Shown in pieces: positions 13,671 through 23,070 of a DNA stretch of 64,000 nt. Location: positions 1,891,545-1,955,544 of the forward strand of contig CM043799.1 in NCBI GenBank assembly GCA_023974075.1, read 5' to 3'. The stretch is from Chaenocephalus aceratus. Lineage: Eukaryota > Chordata > Actinopteri > Perciformes > Channichthyidae. Numbering within the stretch: the stretch's first letter is position 1; every line of letters begins with the position of its first letter. The notes under the pieces were generated by a model. It did no database searches and was not told the DNA's origin. It saw only the letters and a program-made list of their open reading frames with translations. The translations under genes and the position numbers were made by a program.

Positions 13671-15349
13671 GAACCCCCCCCCCTGAAGGGACGGATTCCA
13701 GACGTCCCTAAAAAAAATACCTCAAGCAGGGTGGGTGGAGGGGGTCTGGAGGACAGGTTTTGGGCTGACAGCCCAGGAGCACAGCGGAGGGTCCGGAAGG
13801 GATCTCGGGCGGACGGCCCGGGGGCAAGGTAGAATCCATGGAGGGGCGAAGACCACAGCGGGCAAACTCAGGGGGCCGAGCATGAGGGCGAAGACCACGG
13901 CACTCAGGGGGCCGGGCTCGAGGGCGAAGACCGCGGCTCTCAGGGGGCCGGGCTCGAGGCCGAAGACCGCGGCTCTCAGGGGGCCGGGCTCGAGGCCGAA
14001 GACCGCGGCTCTCAGGGGGCCGGGCTCGAGGCCGAAGACCGCGGCTCTCAGGGGGCCGGGCTCGAAGGCGAAGACCACGGCTCTCAGGGGGCCGGGCTCT
14101 CAGGGGGCAGGGCTCGAGGGCGAAGACCGCGGCTCTCAGGGGCCGGGCTCGAAGGCGAAGACCGCGGCTCTCAGGGGGCCGGGCTCGAAGGCGAAGACCC
14201 GGCTCAGGGCCGGGCTCTCAGAGGGCCGGGCTCTCAGAGGGCCGGGCTCTCAGAGGGCCGGGCTCGAGGGCGAAGACCAGACAGCTCCGGAGGCCGGGCA
14301 GGAAGGCGCTGAAGGGACAGCTCCAGAGGCCGGGCAGGACCCGGTGTCGGCCGGACAGGAACCAGAGCCGGTGGGACAGGCTTCGGCAGGATCCCCCACG
14401 GAAGAGGACCAGGAATTGGCAGGACCCCCGGCGAGACAGGTAACGGCGGTACCTCCAACAGAACAAGACATGGGATTGGCAGGACTCTCAGCGGGTCCTC
14501 CAACAGAACAGGACATAGGGCTGGCAGGACCCCCGGCAGAAGAGTCGTCGGCGGGACCCCCAACGGGACAGGACACAGGGTTGGCAGGACCCCCGGCAGG
14601 AGAGCAGTCGTCGGGACCTCCAACGGCACAGGACATAGGGTTGGCAGAACCCCCGGCAGAAGAGTAGTCGGCGGGACCTCCAACGGCACAGGACACAGGG
14701 TTGGCAGGACCCCCGGCAGAAGAGTAGTCGGCGGGACCTCCAACGGCACAGGACACAGGGCTGGCAGGACCCCCGGCAGAAGAGTAGTCGGCGGGGCCTC
14801 CAACGGCACAGGACACAGGGTTGGCAGGACCCCCGGCAGGAGAGTAGTCGGCGGGGCCTCCAACGGCACAGGACATAGAGTTGGCAGGACCCCCGGCAGG
14901 AGAGTAGTCGGCGGGGCCTCCAACGGCACAGGACATAGAGTTGGCAGGACCCCCGGCAGGAGAGTAGTCGGCGGGGCCTCCAACGGCACAGGACATAGAG
15001 TTGGCAGGACCCCCGGCAGGAGAGTAGTCGGCGGGGCCTCCAACGGCACAGGACATATAGTTGGCAGGACCCCCAGCGGAACCTCCAACGGCACAAGACA
15101 CAAAGTTGGCAGGACCCCTAGCGGAACCTCCCACGGCACACGAGTAGGGACTTGAGTGGAGACTCGAGAGGAAACTTGAGAGTCGACTTGAGAGGGATCT
15201 TGAGCGGGAACTTGAACGGAGACTTGAGAGGGGACTCGATAGGGAACTCGAGAGGGGACTTGAGAGGGGACTTGAGAGGTGACTTGAGAGGTGACTTGAA
15301 TGGGAACTCGAGAGGTGACTCGAGAGGGGACTTGAGAGGGAACTCGGGA

Positions 15350-15527
15350 GGTGAGAAACACAAGGACAACAGGTGAACACAATGAGACAACTAGACACAC
15401 CAGGGATACTAACGAAGGGAGGGAAAACACAGGGAAAAGGACCAGACAATAACCCAGGAGGAAAACATGACAGCAAACACCCAAACATACAAAACTACAA
15501 ACGTGACATAACATGAGAATTGTGACA
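15350..15527 (-). repeat. 5' LTR of the Gypsy-type element, truncated
   Basis: Contains only the first ~178 bp of the LTR in element orientation and then joins the 12-bp array directly. The missing part would hold the polyadenylation signal and the primer-binding site, so the element cannot complete normal replication. Confidence 0.7.
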
Positions 15528-15532
15528 TAAGC

Positions 15533-15746
15533 AAAAGGTGGATAATGTTCATAGCTCTCCAACCTGCCATTTCTATCAAAGGTGCTGGAGAAAGTAATTG
15601 CCATTCAGATTCAGGAACATCTCAAACTCAATAACCTCTTTGAAAAATTCCAGTCTGGTTTCCGCCAGGGCCACAGTACAGAAACGGCCTTAGTCAGGGT
15701 GACCAACAACCTGCTGATGACAGCTGACAATGGATCTCCATCTCTC
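15533..15746 (+). mobile_element. L2-clade LINE fragment (reverse transcriptase N-terminal part)
   Basis: Translation from about 15560 gives '[15 protein letters not shown]' followed by '[18 protein letters not shown]', the finger region just before motif A in CR1/L2-type reverse transcriptases. It stops after '[12 protein letters not shown]', before motif A. It corresponds to the stretch near 44880-45050 in the longer LINE copy. Confidence 0.75.
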
Positions 15747-15749
15747 CTC

Positions 15750-16090
15750 CAGTGGTGGCGCTAGGGGGTGGCTACTTGGGCTCAAGCCCCGGATGTTTTA
15801 TGAAAATGTTTCACCAAAACATTTTTTTTTTTTTAAATGTCTCGTGAGTAATGTGCAGTACCGGAGTCCAACAGAGAGGCAGCAGCTGCGGGGCAGTAGC
15901 CTGCGTACTGTGTAGCCTTCCCTGCCCTGAAGAAGAAGTGATCCTTCCTGATCAGTGCCTGACGGGTTAAAGCTAAAGTTATAGATATTAGAAATACATT
16001 TTCATCAAAGCAGGCGCCACAAGCTGTGGCAGCCAGTGGCAGAGCCAGGACATTTTCAGTGGGGTGGCCAGGATGGAACCAGTGATCATT
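15750..16090. mobile_element. Two hAT-type terminal fragments
   Basis: CAGTGGTGGCGCTAGGGGGT at 15750 and CAGTGGCAGAGCCAGGAC at 16034 both resemble the CAGTGGYGG ends of teleost hAT elements. Neither can be paired with an opposite end, so they are relics. Confidence 0.4.
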
Positions 16091-17060
16091 TTTGAACATA
16101 AAAATACATCTCACTATAAAATAAGGGGTTATTTAAGGCACATAAAACACACCTCTACATTATTTGGGATTAAGCTAGTGGTGGAATAGATCGAATAATA
16201 TTCAGTATATCTAACAATTTTTTTCTTTTTCCCACAGGCAAAGTATCAACGAAGCTTACATTATACAAATGTAGTGCAATATACAGACTGTTTAACTTAT
16301 GGTGATCAGCAGCCCTATGAGCTCATTCTCTCAGTGTATCATCAGGAATACAGAGACACACACATATCATTTAAATAAGAGTTTTAAAATTCAATTATTG
16401 GCTAAGAATAAACATCTTAAAGTAAATAACAATGCCCATAACCCTGGCAGGCCCCCGGTTGTAATTGTACAACATTACTTGAAGCTATCCTAAAAAAGTC
16501 AGTAAATGTTTTTGTTTTTTAAAAGACTACATTTACATAGTCAAAAGGTCCTTTCGTTCAGCCTCACAATGCTATTGGATAGTACATAGGTCCTGCCTTC
16601 TGGCCATACACATAAGACTAACATTCCTGACAATAGATCTCAATAGTCATCTTTTATGGTGTAAATGCCTTTTTAATAATAACATTTTTGAATGGCACAT
16701 TCTCAACACAAATGCATCAATCCAAATAAATATAACTTAAATATGTGGGAAAATACTGTGTTTGAAATGTATAATTGAAATGAGATGTTAGCTTTTTGTT
16801 TTGATATATATATAGTATTCCAGTCTCCCTTCAGATATGTTAAGTGGCATGTAATTCAACACAGTGCTGCTCACCTCCTTCAGTTGGGAGAAAAGCTGGT
16901 TCAGGTTCAGCCTTATGGGGGGACAGGGCTGCTGAGCCTAAAGATGGATCTGTTGGTCCTGGCACCAGGGGGAGGGACAACTGATTTAGTAGGAATAGCT
17001 GCTAAAATCTACCTGCATTTGTTAAATGTCAGCTGTTCACAGCAGTGAAATGAAAAAACC
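16091..17060. other. AT-rich DNA, nothing recognised
   Basis: No domains or element ends seen. Confidence 0.4.
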
Positions 17061-17780
17061 TCTCCAGTAGTAATAAGGATCCCATTTCAATCACATTAGT
17101 ATGCATGAAAAGTGACATGTGACACGCCCCCAATTATGCAAATGAGCCAAGTCCCGCCTCCCATTGTACGAGATCCTTTGATGTGTGGGGTACAATTATG
17201 TTAATGAGCTAAGTCCCGCCTCCCTTTGTTCGAGATCCTTTGATGTGAGGGGTGAGGTGTTATAACAGGTAGGTGTGAAAAGCCCCCCTGTGTAGTGCAT
17301 TTGTTGTCTAATCCTTTGATGTGTTGATTAAGGCAGTCTCTTTGAAGTTATGCTGTCTGGCCCCTGTCCCCTCACACCCCTTTGTAGTCTAATCCTTTGA
17401 TGTGAGGGGTTGAGGTGTTATAACAGGTAGGTGTTTTGCAGGTCTCCCTTGAAAAAAGAGATCTATGATCTCAATGGGACCAATCTGGATAAATAAAGGT
17501 TTGAAATTAAATGAAATGAGGTGTGATATAAGCCTCTGATGTTAATCTAGGTGTTGATTAAGGCAGTCTCTTTGAAGTTATGCGTGAAACTGTCTGGCCC
17601 CTGTCCCCTCAGAGCCCATTGTTGTCTAATCTAATTAGCCTTTGATGTTTGCCCTTTGATGTGAGGGTTGAGGTGTTATAACAGGCAGGTATGATTTCAC
17701 ACCGGTGTGTTATAAGCCTCTGATGTTAATCTAGGTGTCTCTTTGAAGTTATGCATGAGACTGTCTAGCCCCCGCCCCCT
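17061..17780. repeat. Degenerate tandem repeats upstream of the virus-like gene row
   Basis: Several blocks recur three to five times: AGTCCCGCCTCCC with ATTATGCAAATGAGC upstream; CCTTTGATGTGAGGGGT; GAGGTGTTATAACAGGTAGG; AAGGCAGTCTCTTTGAAGTTATGC. The repeats include octamer (ATGCAAAT) and GC-box-like (CCCGCCTCCC) motifs. They lie just upstream of the first open frame at 17944 and may be its promoter or a terminal repeat. A LINE 3' tail is inserted at 17437-17518. Confidence 0.6.
17437..17518 (+). mobile_element. LINE 3' tail with (GAAAT)n-type end
   Basis: Reads 'GGTCTCCCTTGAAAAAAGAG' to 'GGATAAATAAAGGTTTGAAAT', nearly identical to 54776-54850. It is a common fish L2-type 3' terminus ending in short A-rich repeats. 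Confidence 0.7.
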
Positions 17781-17943
17781 CACAGCCCAGGCCTCTCCCC
17801 CTTGCTCCACACCCCTTCCTGTCACACGATATGAGGCCTAGCAGATAGTGGGGGGTGGAAATAGATGAAAATAGAAATACGCTCAAACTAAATAACAAGC
17901 CAGTCATTTCCACTCGTCAAGTCACCTTTCAAAAAAAAGAAAA

Positions 17944-18515
17944 ATGGCCAAGAGACGCCTCGATATGGGTTTAATCAGCGAGACGCCTGTGACAACTTAC
18001 CGCCATCCGTCCGGAGCGCCAATCAAGAAACGGATGCAGTATGTGTGCAGGGTTCAGACGCCTCCAGCCGAACTTCATGAAGAATGGACTCTGAAAAATG
18101 GCGATGTTTGGGGTTATGTAGTCAACTATATGGCGAATTAACTGCATTTCTACAATCTGAAGAATGGAGAAACGTATGGACCCCATAGTGTTAAAGCAAC
18201 ACTGACCTCAACAGATTGGGCTGTGTTAACTCTGGTGTCATCCAGAGATCTCCACGCAACCACTGTATCGGAAGAAGTAGTGCATCAAGAAACCACCGTG
18301 GAACCAGCGGTGTACAAGATATCTGCAGTAAAAAGCAAAGAAACGCAGACAGCATGCGAGATCAAAGAAGAGTTTGTACTGCTGCCCCTCAATGTGGAGG
18401 AAGAAGAAGGAGATATTCCCCCGCCGCCAGAAGTAAGAAGAGTCCTGACAAGCACCATCTGGGAAACTAAAAGCGGAACATTGCGCGATGGTATTACCGC
18501 GCAAGCCGTTTGGTG
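17944..18515 (+). pseudogene. Virus-like ORF A, unknown family, broken by one stop
   Basis: An ATG at 17944 opens a 65-codon frame that stops at 18139, and open reading continues in a second frame to 18515. The first part is basic near its start (AKRRLDMG) and has 'NGDVWGYVVNYM'. The second part has 'NGETYGPHSVKATLT' followed by an acidic stretch EEEEGD and a proline run. The two tracts look like one ancestral protein. I do not recognise the family. It is the first of a row of short, closely spaced, same-strand frames, an arrangement more like a compact viral genome than a fish gene. Confidence 0.4.
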
Positions 18516-18661
18516 ACGCTGGGGAAGGACTCCTCTGATGATTTTGTTTTGGAGTATTTCAACTCTACATGTGGGGTTTTTCAGACATCCTTGCGGGTGC
18601 CTCTGACTGCTTGGCTGAAAATGATTGATGGAAAAGCTACAAAGCTTAAAGAACTTTTTTA
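18500..18661 (+). pseudogene. Virus-like ORF B, first copy
   Basis: After a frame change near 18500 the sequence stays open with protein-like content, including 'DDFVLEYFNSTCGVFQTSLR' and 'PLTAWLKMIDGKATKLKELF', until a stop at 18660. A diverged second copy of its end lies at 19915-20087. No family recognised. It may originally have been the C-terminal part of ORF A. Confidence 0.35.
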
Positions 18662-18802
18662 ACAGAGTCAGACATCGATGGACATTATACTGGTGAAAAA
18701 GACTCTCACTTCTGCAGAGGACTCCGCCTCCCACTCAACATAACAAGTCACACCCTCCTCACCAGATCATTTAAAACTAAGGACCCTTCAAAGAAAAGCA
18801 TT

Positions 18803-18997
18803 GTGTTTTCTACCTATGTAAAAGAGCGTCAGGGTTGTCTTACGAAAATGTGTTATCTCTGTATCAAGATGATGTGTTTAAAAATGAATTTTGTGAAAAA
18901 TACCAGCGGTGTGAGAGACGTCGTAAAGACACTCATTTTAACCACAGTGTTTGTTCTCTACAAATGTTTAAAGATTGTTACAAAATGTAAAAAATAA
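18803..18997 (+). pseudogene. Virus-like ORF C, small Cys-rich frame
   Basis: A 64-codon frame with 'CYLCIKMMC' and a basic, Cys-containing tail ends at 18995. A polyadenylation signal AATAAA overlaps its end (18992-18997). The tight join of stop codon and polyA signal is typical of compact viral genes. Function unknown, and the frame may be only a remnant. Confidence 0.3.
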
Positions 18998-19914
18998 AAA
19001 GTTCTGGAGACAAAATTAATTCAGGTGACTCTGTCTTTATTAGGAAAACAAAAATATAATACAAATGGTTTAGGGGGTAAAATGTAACCATCTTGGACTT
19101 AATATTCGAACTCTCCTTATTCTTTTCTTCGTAAGGGGGCACTCGGAGGCTCTTCCTCCTCTGCGGATATCACTGTCTGTTGCATAATGTGCCATACCGC
19201 GTTTCTTCAATAAGGCTTGAAAAACGTTGTTAAAGAATTATTGCCCTGCGTCTGTGTATCTTTGTAGGAATCTGACTTTTGTGAACTAATGTTTTTAATT
19301 ATTTTATTAAACTACAAGGAATTCTCTTTGAAGAGGGTATTAATAGTTTAAAGATCTTAATGCCCCCTTGATCATGTCTTTTTTTAAAAGACTGTTTCTC
19401 TAAAAGGCAAGTTTTGTGATTTTAACACTTATTTTACTGCCATTATGCAGATTTTGGCTTTTGTTGTCTTGCCAAGATACTTTTAGACACACTTTGAGGT
19501 ATGCAAAACCTTAAACATTTCTGAAAATAAAATACTTTATCTGAATACATTTCTTTTAAACGCACTTTTTGAAGTTATTTATTTATTATTTCAGTGGAAC
19601 AATCCAGTTTTTGTTAACATCAATGCTTTTTTCTCTTTTCTTGTGTTACTAAGATACTTTTAGACACACTTTGGCGTATGCAACACTTAACAACTGGTAG
19701 ACTATGAAGTACTTTGTAAGGAATGGGATTTTTCTTTAAGGGGTGCAAAACTTTTGAACTGGGTAAAATGTTCATTAATTTGTAATTAATTGAGTTTCTT
19801 TCTTTTGATTTTCAACATACTATTTGTACACAATGACTTTTCCATATTTCTGACAAACTATACTTTTGACTTTTTCCGTAGAATCTTGACAAACTATTAC
19901 TTATTCTTAAATTG
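18998..19914. other. Non-coding interval with internal duplication
   Basis: AT-rich. The block 'AAGATACTTTTAGACACACTTTG' occurs twice (near 19476 and 19652), each time followed by a related sequence, so a ~175-bp unit has been duplicated. No open frame of note. Confidence 0.5.
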
Positions 19915-20087
19915 GACCTATTGCTGCTTGGTTGGAAATGATAGATGAAAAAGCTACAACGCTTAAAGAACTTTTCTTAAAACTCTCAATTCTACAGATG
20001 ACTTCCCCCATTCAACGCAATAAGTCCCACCCTCCACTCAGCAAATCATCTAAAACGAAGGACCCCACTAAGACGACCGTTGTAAAC
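19915..20087 (+). pseudogene. Virus-like ORF B, second copy (3' part only)
   Basis: Encodes 'LEMIDEKATTLKELFLK' and a Lys-Ser-Pro rich tail ending at a TAG five bases before the ATG of the next frame. It is a diverged duplicate of 18600-18790, so part of the unit was duplicated about 1.3 kb downstream. The start is missing. Confidence 0.4.
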
Positions 20088-20092
20088 TAGCC

Positions 20093-20595
20093 ATGGATCT
20101 GAGAAAAATCAAGACTCCCCCCGCGAATTGCAGCCAGGAACAGACTCCTGGACTACCATCATCACCACCATTTTGGACACCCGAATCTTGCAGTACTACT
20201 GCTGCTGATGTTACTCCTGGGGCCAAGACGTCTCTGTTTATGGACACAGTGAAATCGGTGTTGGTTGATATTGTGGAGAGGGTGATACATCGGTACAGAG
20301 AAGAAATCTGCAACGGGTGCCGAGTCAGTCACCCCGGCCAGAGGCAACACGATTTTCTGAATGACATGCCCGATTTTTCTTAAGAAACAATTACAACGCG
20401 TTAATGAAAAGACTCTGGCTCACCGACTTCATTACTGAGATCGACCAGACTCTTATTGATAAAGACATTTTCACGGATGATTGGAGGATCCAAGGCGCTT
20501 CGGAGGCTTTTCTTCACAATCTCAAAAATTGCAGACGCCTCAAGGAGAGACTTGAAAATATCCATGCCGAGTTGGATGGAGAAGAAGAAGACTAA
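20093..20595 (+). pseudogene. Virus-like ORF D, zinc-knuckle-like protein split by a frameshift
   Basis: ATG at 20093 opens 96 codons: a Pro-Ser-Thr-rich N-terminus, an amphipathic 'VKSVLVDIVERVIHRYREEI', then a C-x2-C...H cluster, 'CNGCRVSHPGQRQH'. The frame ends at 20381, and the downstream frame (20404-20595, beginning KRLWLTDFITEI, ending in GEEED) looks like the natural continuation in another phase. I have an impression of small proteins with C-x2-C-x4-HP-x-Q-x2-H clusters in aquatic animal genomes and virus-like elements, but cannot name the family. A partial copy of this gene sits at the centre of the inverted satellite at 22935-23070. AATAAA follows at 20658. Confidence 0.45.
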
Positions 20596-20739
20596 TAACC
20601 AGCAGTTGACTGAAGCCAGGGATTTGTTCGATACATTGACTTTTTTCTTTAAAGTAAAATAAAAATGGGAAACTACTATGCAAAACGCTCTGTATATATT
20701 AATCATAATGTAGTCAATACCCTTTTAATAAGTGTGGTG

Positions 20740-21120
20740 ATGAGGACGATTGAAAACAGAATTAGTAGTGACCCCTCTAAAAAGAATGGTTGAAGTTTGC
20801 AAACTGGAAGACATTTTGGATAGCGTTCGTTCTGGCATTACTATTCCGGGTCATTGGGAAACGATTGTAAACGAAACATTTAAAGTGGTCCTGGAATCTT
20901 CATTTTCCGAAACATTCTGTAACATTACCGCAGAAATGAAACAAAACATCAAAAGTGTATCATGTGCTCTCATTGTATGCTCTGTTTGTAGATGTAATGC
21001 ATCTTTGTGTCGAAAACAGCATACACATGAATATTTTGACTGAAGTGAAAAAACTCCATCATGATATTTCTAGTAATCTGGGGAATTCTAAGCTGGAGAC
21101 GGTCCTGGGGATGTTACAAT
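20740..21120 (+). pseudogene. Virus-like ORF E, split by frameshifts
   Basis: An ATG at 20740 opens a short frame. Protein-like content continues in another phase from about 20787 to 21043 ('EDILDSVRSGITIPGHWETI', 'CSVCRCNASLC'), and a third phase continues to about 21120 with a helical end ('NSKLETVLGMLQSV'). AATAAA signals follow at 21151 and 21181. The chain of same-strand frames with phase changes suggests one decayed gene. Family unknown. Confidence 0.35.
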
Positions 21121-21329
21121 CAGTATAACTATTGATTTTGTGTGTGAAAAAATAAAAATGTAAATAGGACGTTTTTAAAAAATAAAAAAGTGTTTTTTTT
21201 ACATTTAAAAACTGTTGTCTTCATTATAGCAAGGGGAGCGTGTCGGATACATGTGTATTACAGTCCTTCACATGCACTGTTGTCTTCATTATAACAAGGG
21301 GAGAATAACAGTGTAAGATGTAGGATAAA

Positions 21330-21455
21330 TGTGTATTGAAACTTGCGTATTATACACCCACAGAAACACAGAAACGCAGAAAACAACAGAAACGCAGACA
21401 CACAGAAAACACTATTATGTTTTTTTTTGTTTTCAGTGTTTTTCTGTGTGTCTGT
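21330..21455. repeat. ACAGAAAC/ACACAGAAAAC repeats, arm of the large palindrome
   Basis: Short A-C-rich tandem units on the + strand turn into their reverse complement at about 21420, making a small inverted repeat beside the hAT element. A reverse-complement copy lies at 26470-26540. Confidence 0.6.
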
Positions 21456-22283
21456 CAGAGTTGGGTGTAACGCGTTACTTACAAAGTACAAAAGTAACGC
21501 GTTACTGTAATAATATTACTTTTGTCGGTAACGGAGTAGTGTAACATGCTACTTTTATAATTCAGTAATCACACTTCAGTTACTAACATTGCCCCGACAC
21601 GCGTTACTTCGTTACTTACTAAAATCAGTCATAATCAAACCTCAAAAAACACCTGCAAAGAACACATGCTAAGGTGAAGCTAACGTACAGCTATTTGTTG
21701 TTTGTTTATATCACGTATTCTGTTCTTCTTCTCTGTTTTCCGGTTGTTGCCTGTTTTGAATGACGAATAAACACTACCGCCGCCTGCTGGTAAGGAGAGT
21801 TATTGCCACTCATGCATGCGCAGTTCGTACGTGCTCGGCTGAAGTCTTTGCGGTGTCTGGTTCCAGTGCAACACATGGCCAACATGCAGGAGAACACGCC
21901 GACGCAACAGCGTGAGCAGACATAGACTGCGCAAAATATACAGATAGCAGGAGATAGAGGACAGCCATGGTCAGATAGGAAAACATTCAGGATCTGGATC
22001 AGTCTTATGGAATGGAAACTGAACTAAAGAGAACATTTGAAACTTTAGCAGTCTGCGTGATCTGCCTGCAGGGAGGGGCGGGCCGGCCCTGCGAGTAAAG
22101 TAACGAGTAAAGTAACGAGTAAAGTAACGAGTAAAGTAACGAGTAAAGTAACGAGTAAAGTAACGAGTAAAGTAACGAGTTACTTTATGTAGAGAGTAAC
22201 GAAATAGTGTAATATATTACTTTTTTTTAAAGTAATATGTAATATGTAATATATTACTTTTTTTAGTAACCACCCCATCTCTG
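21456..22283. mobile_element. hAT element, non-autonomous, TAACGCGTTAC family
   Basis: Ends are CAGAGTTGGGTGTAACGCG (left) and ...GTAACCACCCCATCTCTG (right). Both sides carry the perfect 8-bp target duplication GTGTCTGT (21448-21455 and 22284-22291), the length expected for hAT. Nested GTAACGCGTTAC palindromes lie at the left end and (CGAGTAAAGTAA)n, about eight units, at 22090-22180. No transposase is encoded. A deleted inverted copy is at about 26185-26465. Confidence 0.85.
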
Positions 22284-22299
22284 GTGTCTGTACACACAA

Positions 22300-22930
22300 A
22301 GCACAAATCATTTAAAACAAACCCTGAATCAAATTTAGAGAGGACCATTAAGAGTCAGATACTTTTCAGCTTTTATACACAAAAGTGTATCTTTCAGTAA
22401 CTTTCTCAGAGAATTTAAGCATACATCTGTCAAATGTTCCAAACAGCCTTGTTTCACTGAAATAGCCTCAAAATCACAAACTGCCATTAAGAGTCAGATG
22501 CTTGATGAAATCTACTGACACAAGTACTTCATTATCTACTTTTCAGCTTTTAAATACAAAAGTGTATCTTTCAGTATATTTTTGAGAGAATTAAGCATAC
22601 ATCTGTCAAATGTTCAAAACAGCATTGTTTCACTGAAATAGCCTCAAAATCACAAACTACCATTAAGAGTCAGATTCTTAACGAAATCTACTGACACAAA
22701 GTACTTCATGGTAGTGGTCAGCTTTTAAACACAAAAGTGTATCTTTCAATACATTTCTCAGATAATGTAAGCATAAATCTGTCAAATGTTCAAACAGCCT
22801 TGTTTCACTGAAATAGACTCAAAATCACAAACTGCCTATAAGAGTCAGATTCTTAACGAAATCTACTGACACAAAGTACTTCATTATCTACTTTCAGCTT
22901 TTAAATACAAAAGTGTATCTTTCAGTATCT
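22300..22930 (-). repeat. 177-bp satellite, inverted arm (about 3.5 monomers)
   Basis: Monomers contain 'AAGCATACATCTGTCAAATG', 'CAGCCTTGTTTCACTGAAAT' and 'CTGCCATTAAGAGTCAGAT' and are the reverse complement of the array at 23071-24621. Spacing between monomers is about 177-183 bp. Confidence 0.9.
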
Positions 22931-22934
22931 TTTG

Positions 22935-23070
22935 ACCACCATTTTGGACACCCAAATATTGCAGTACTACTGCTGCTGATGTTACTCCTGGGGCCAAGAC
23001 GTCTCTGTTTATGGACACAGTGAAATCGGAGTTGGTTCATATTCTGGCCAAATCAGTCACCCCGGCCATT
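22935..23070 (+). pseudogene. Internal-deletion copy of ORF D at the satellite centre
   Basis: Matches 20166-20345 nearly base for base over 'CACCATTTTGGACACCC' through 'GTGAAATCGG', then skips the segment containing the C-x2-C codons and resumes at 'CAGTCACCCCGGCCA'. It lies exactly between the two oppositely oriented satellite arrays. Confidence 0.85.

Larger units (their letters stand above)
13280..15532 (-). mobile_element. Non-autonomous Gypsy-type LTR element filled with tandem arrays
   Basis: A complete insertion is delimited by a 5-bp target duplication TAAGC (13280-13284 and 15528-15532). The left LTR (13285-13670, read on the - strand as TGTCACG...CGTGACA) and a truncated right LTR (about 15350-15527) bound an interior with no gag or pol. 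Next to the left LTR the - strand has a purine run, CCTTCAGGGGGGGGG, the expected polypurine tract of a - strand element. The interior holds three arrays: a 36-bp unit (about 13890-14280), a 60-bp unit (about 14460-15120) and a 12-bp unit (about 15150-15350). Long open frames on both strands come from these arrays because every period is a multiple of three. Enzymes would have to be supplied by another copy. Confidence 0.75.

Noticed and set aside
13735..15604. Long open frames of 310, 456 and 412 codons
   Set aside because: They run through tandem arrays with periods that are multiples of three, are open in several frames and on both strands, and cross an LTR. No domain is visible.
21697..21897. 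Antisense frame at 21706-21897 as a gene
   Set aside because: Lies inside a non-autonomous hAT element and has no domain.
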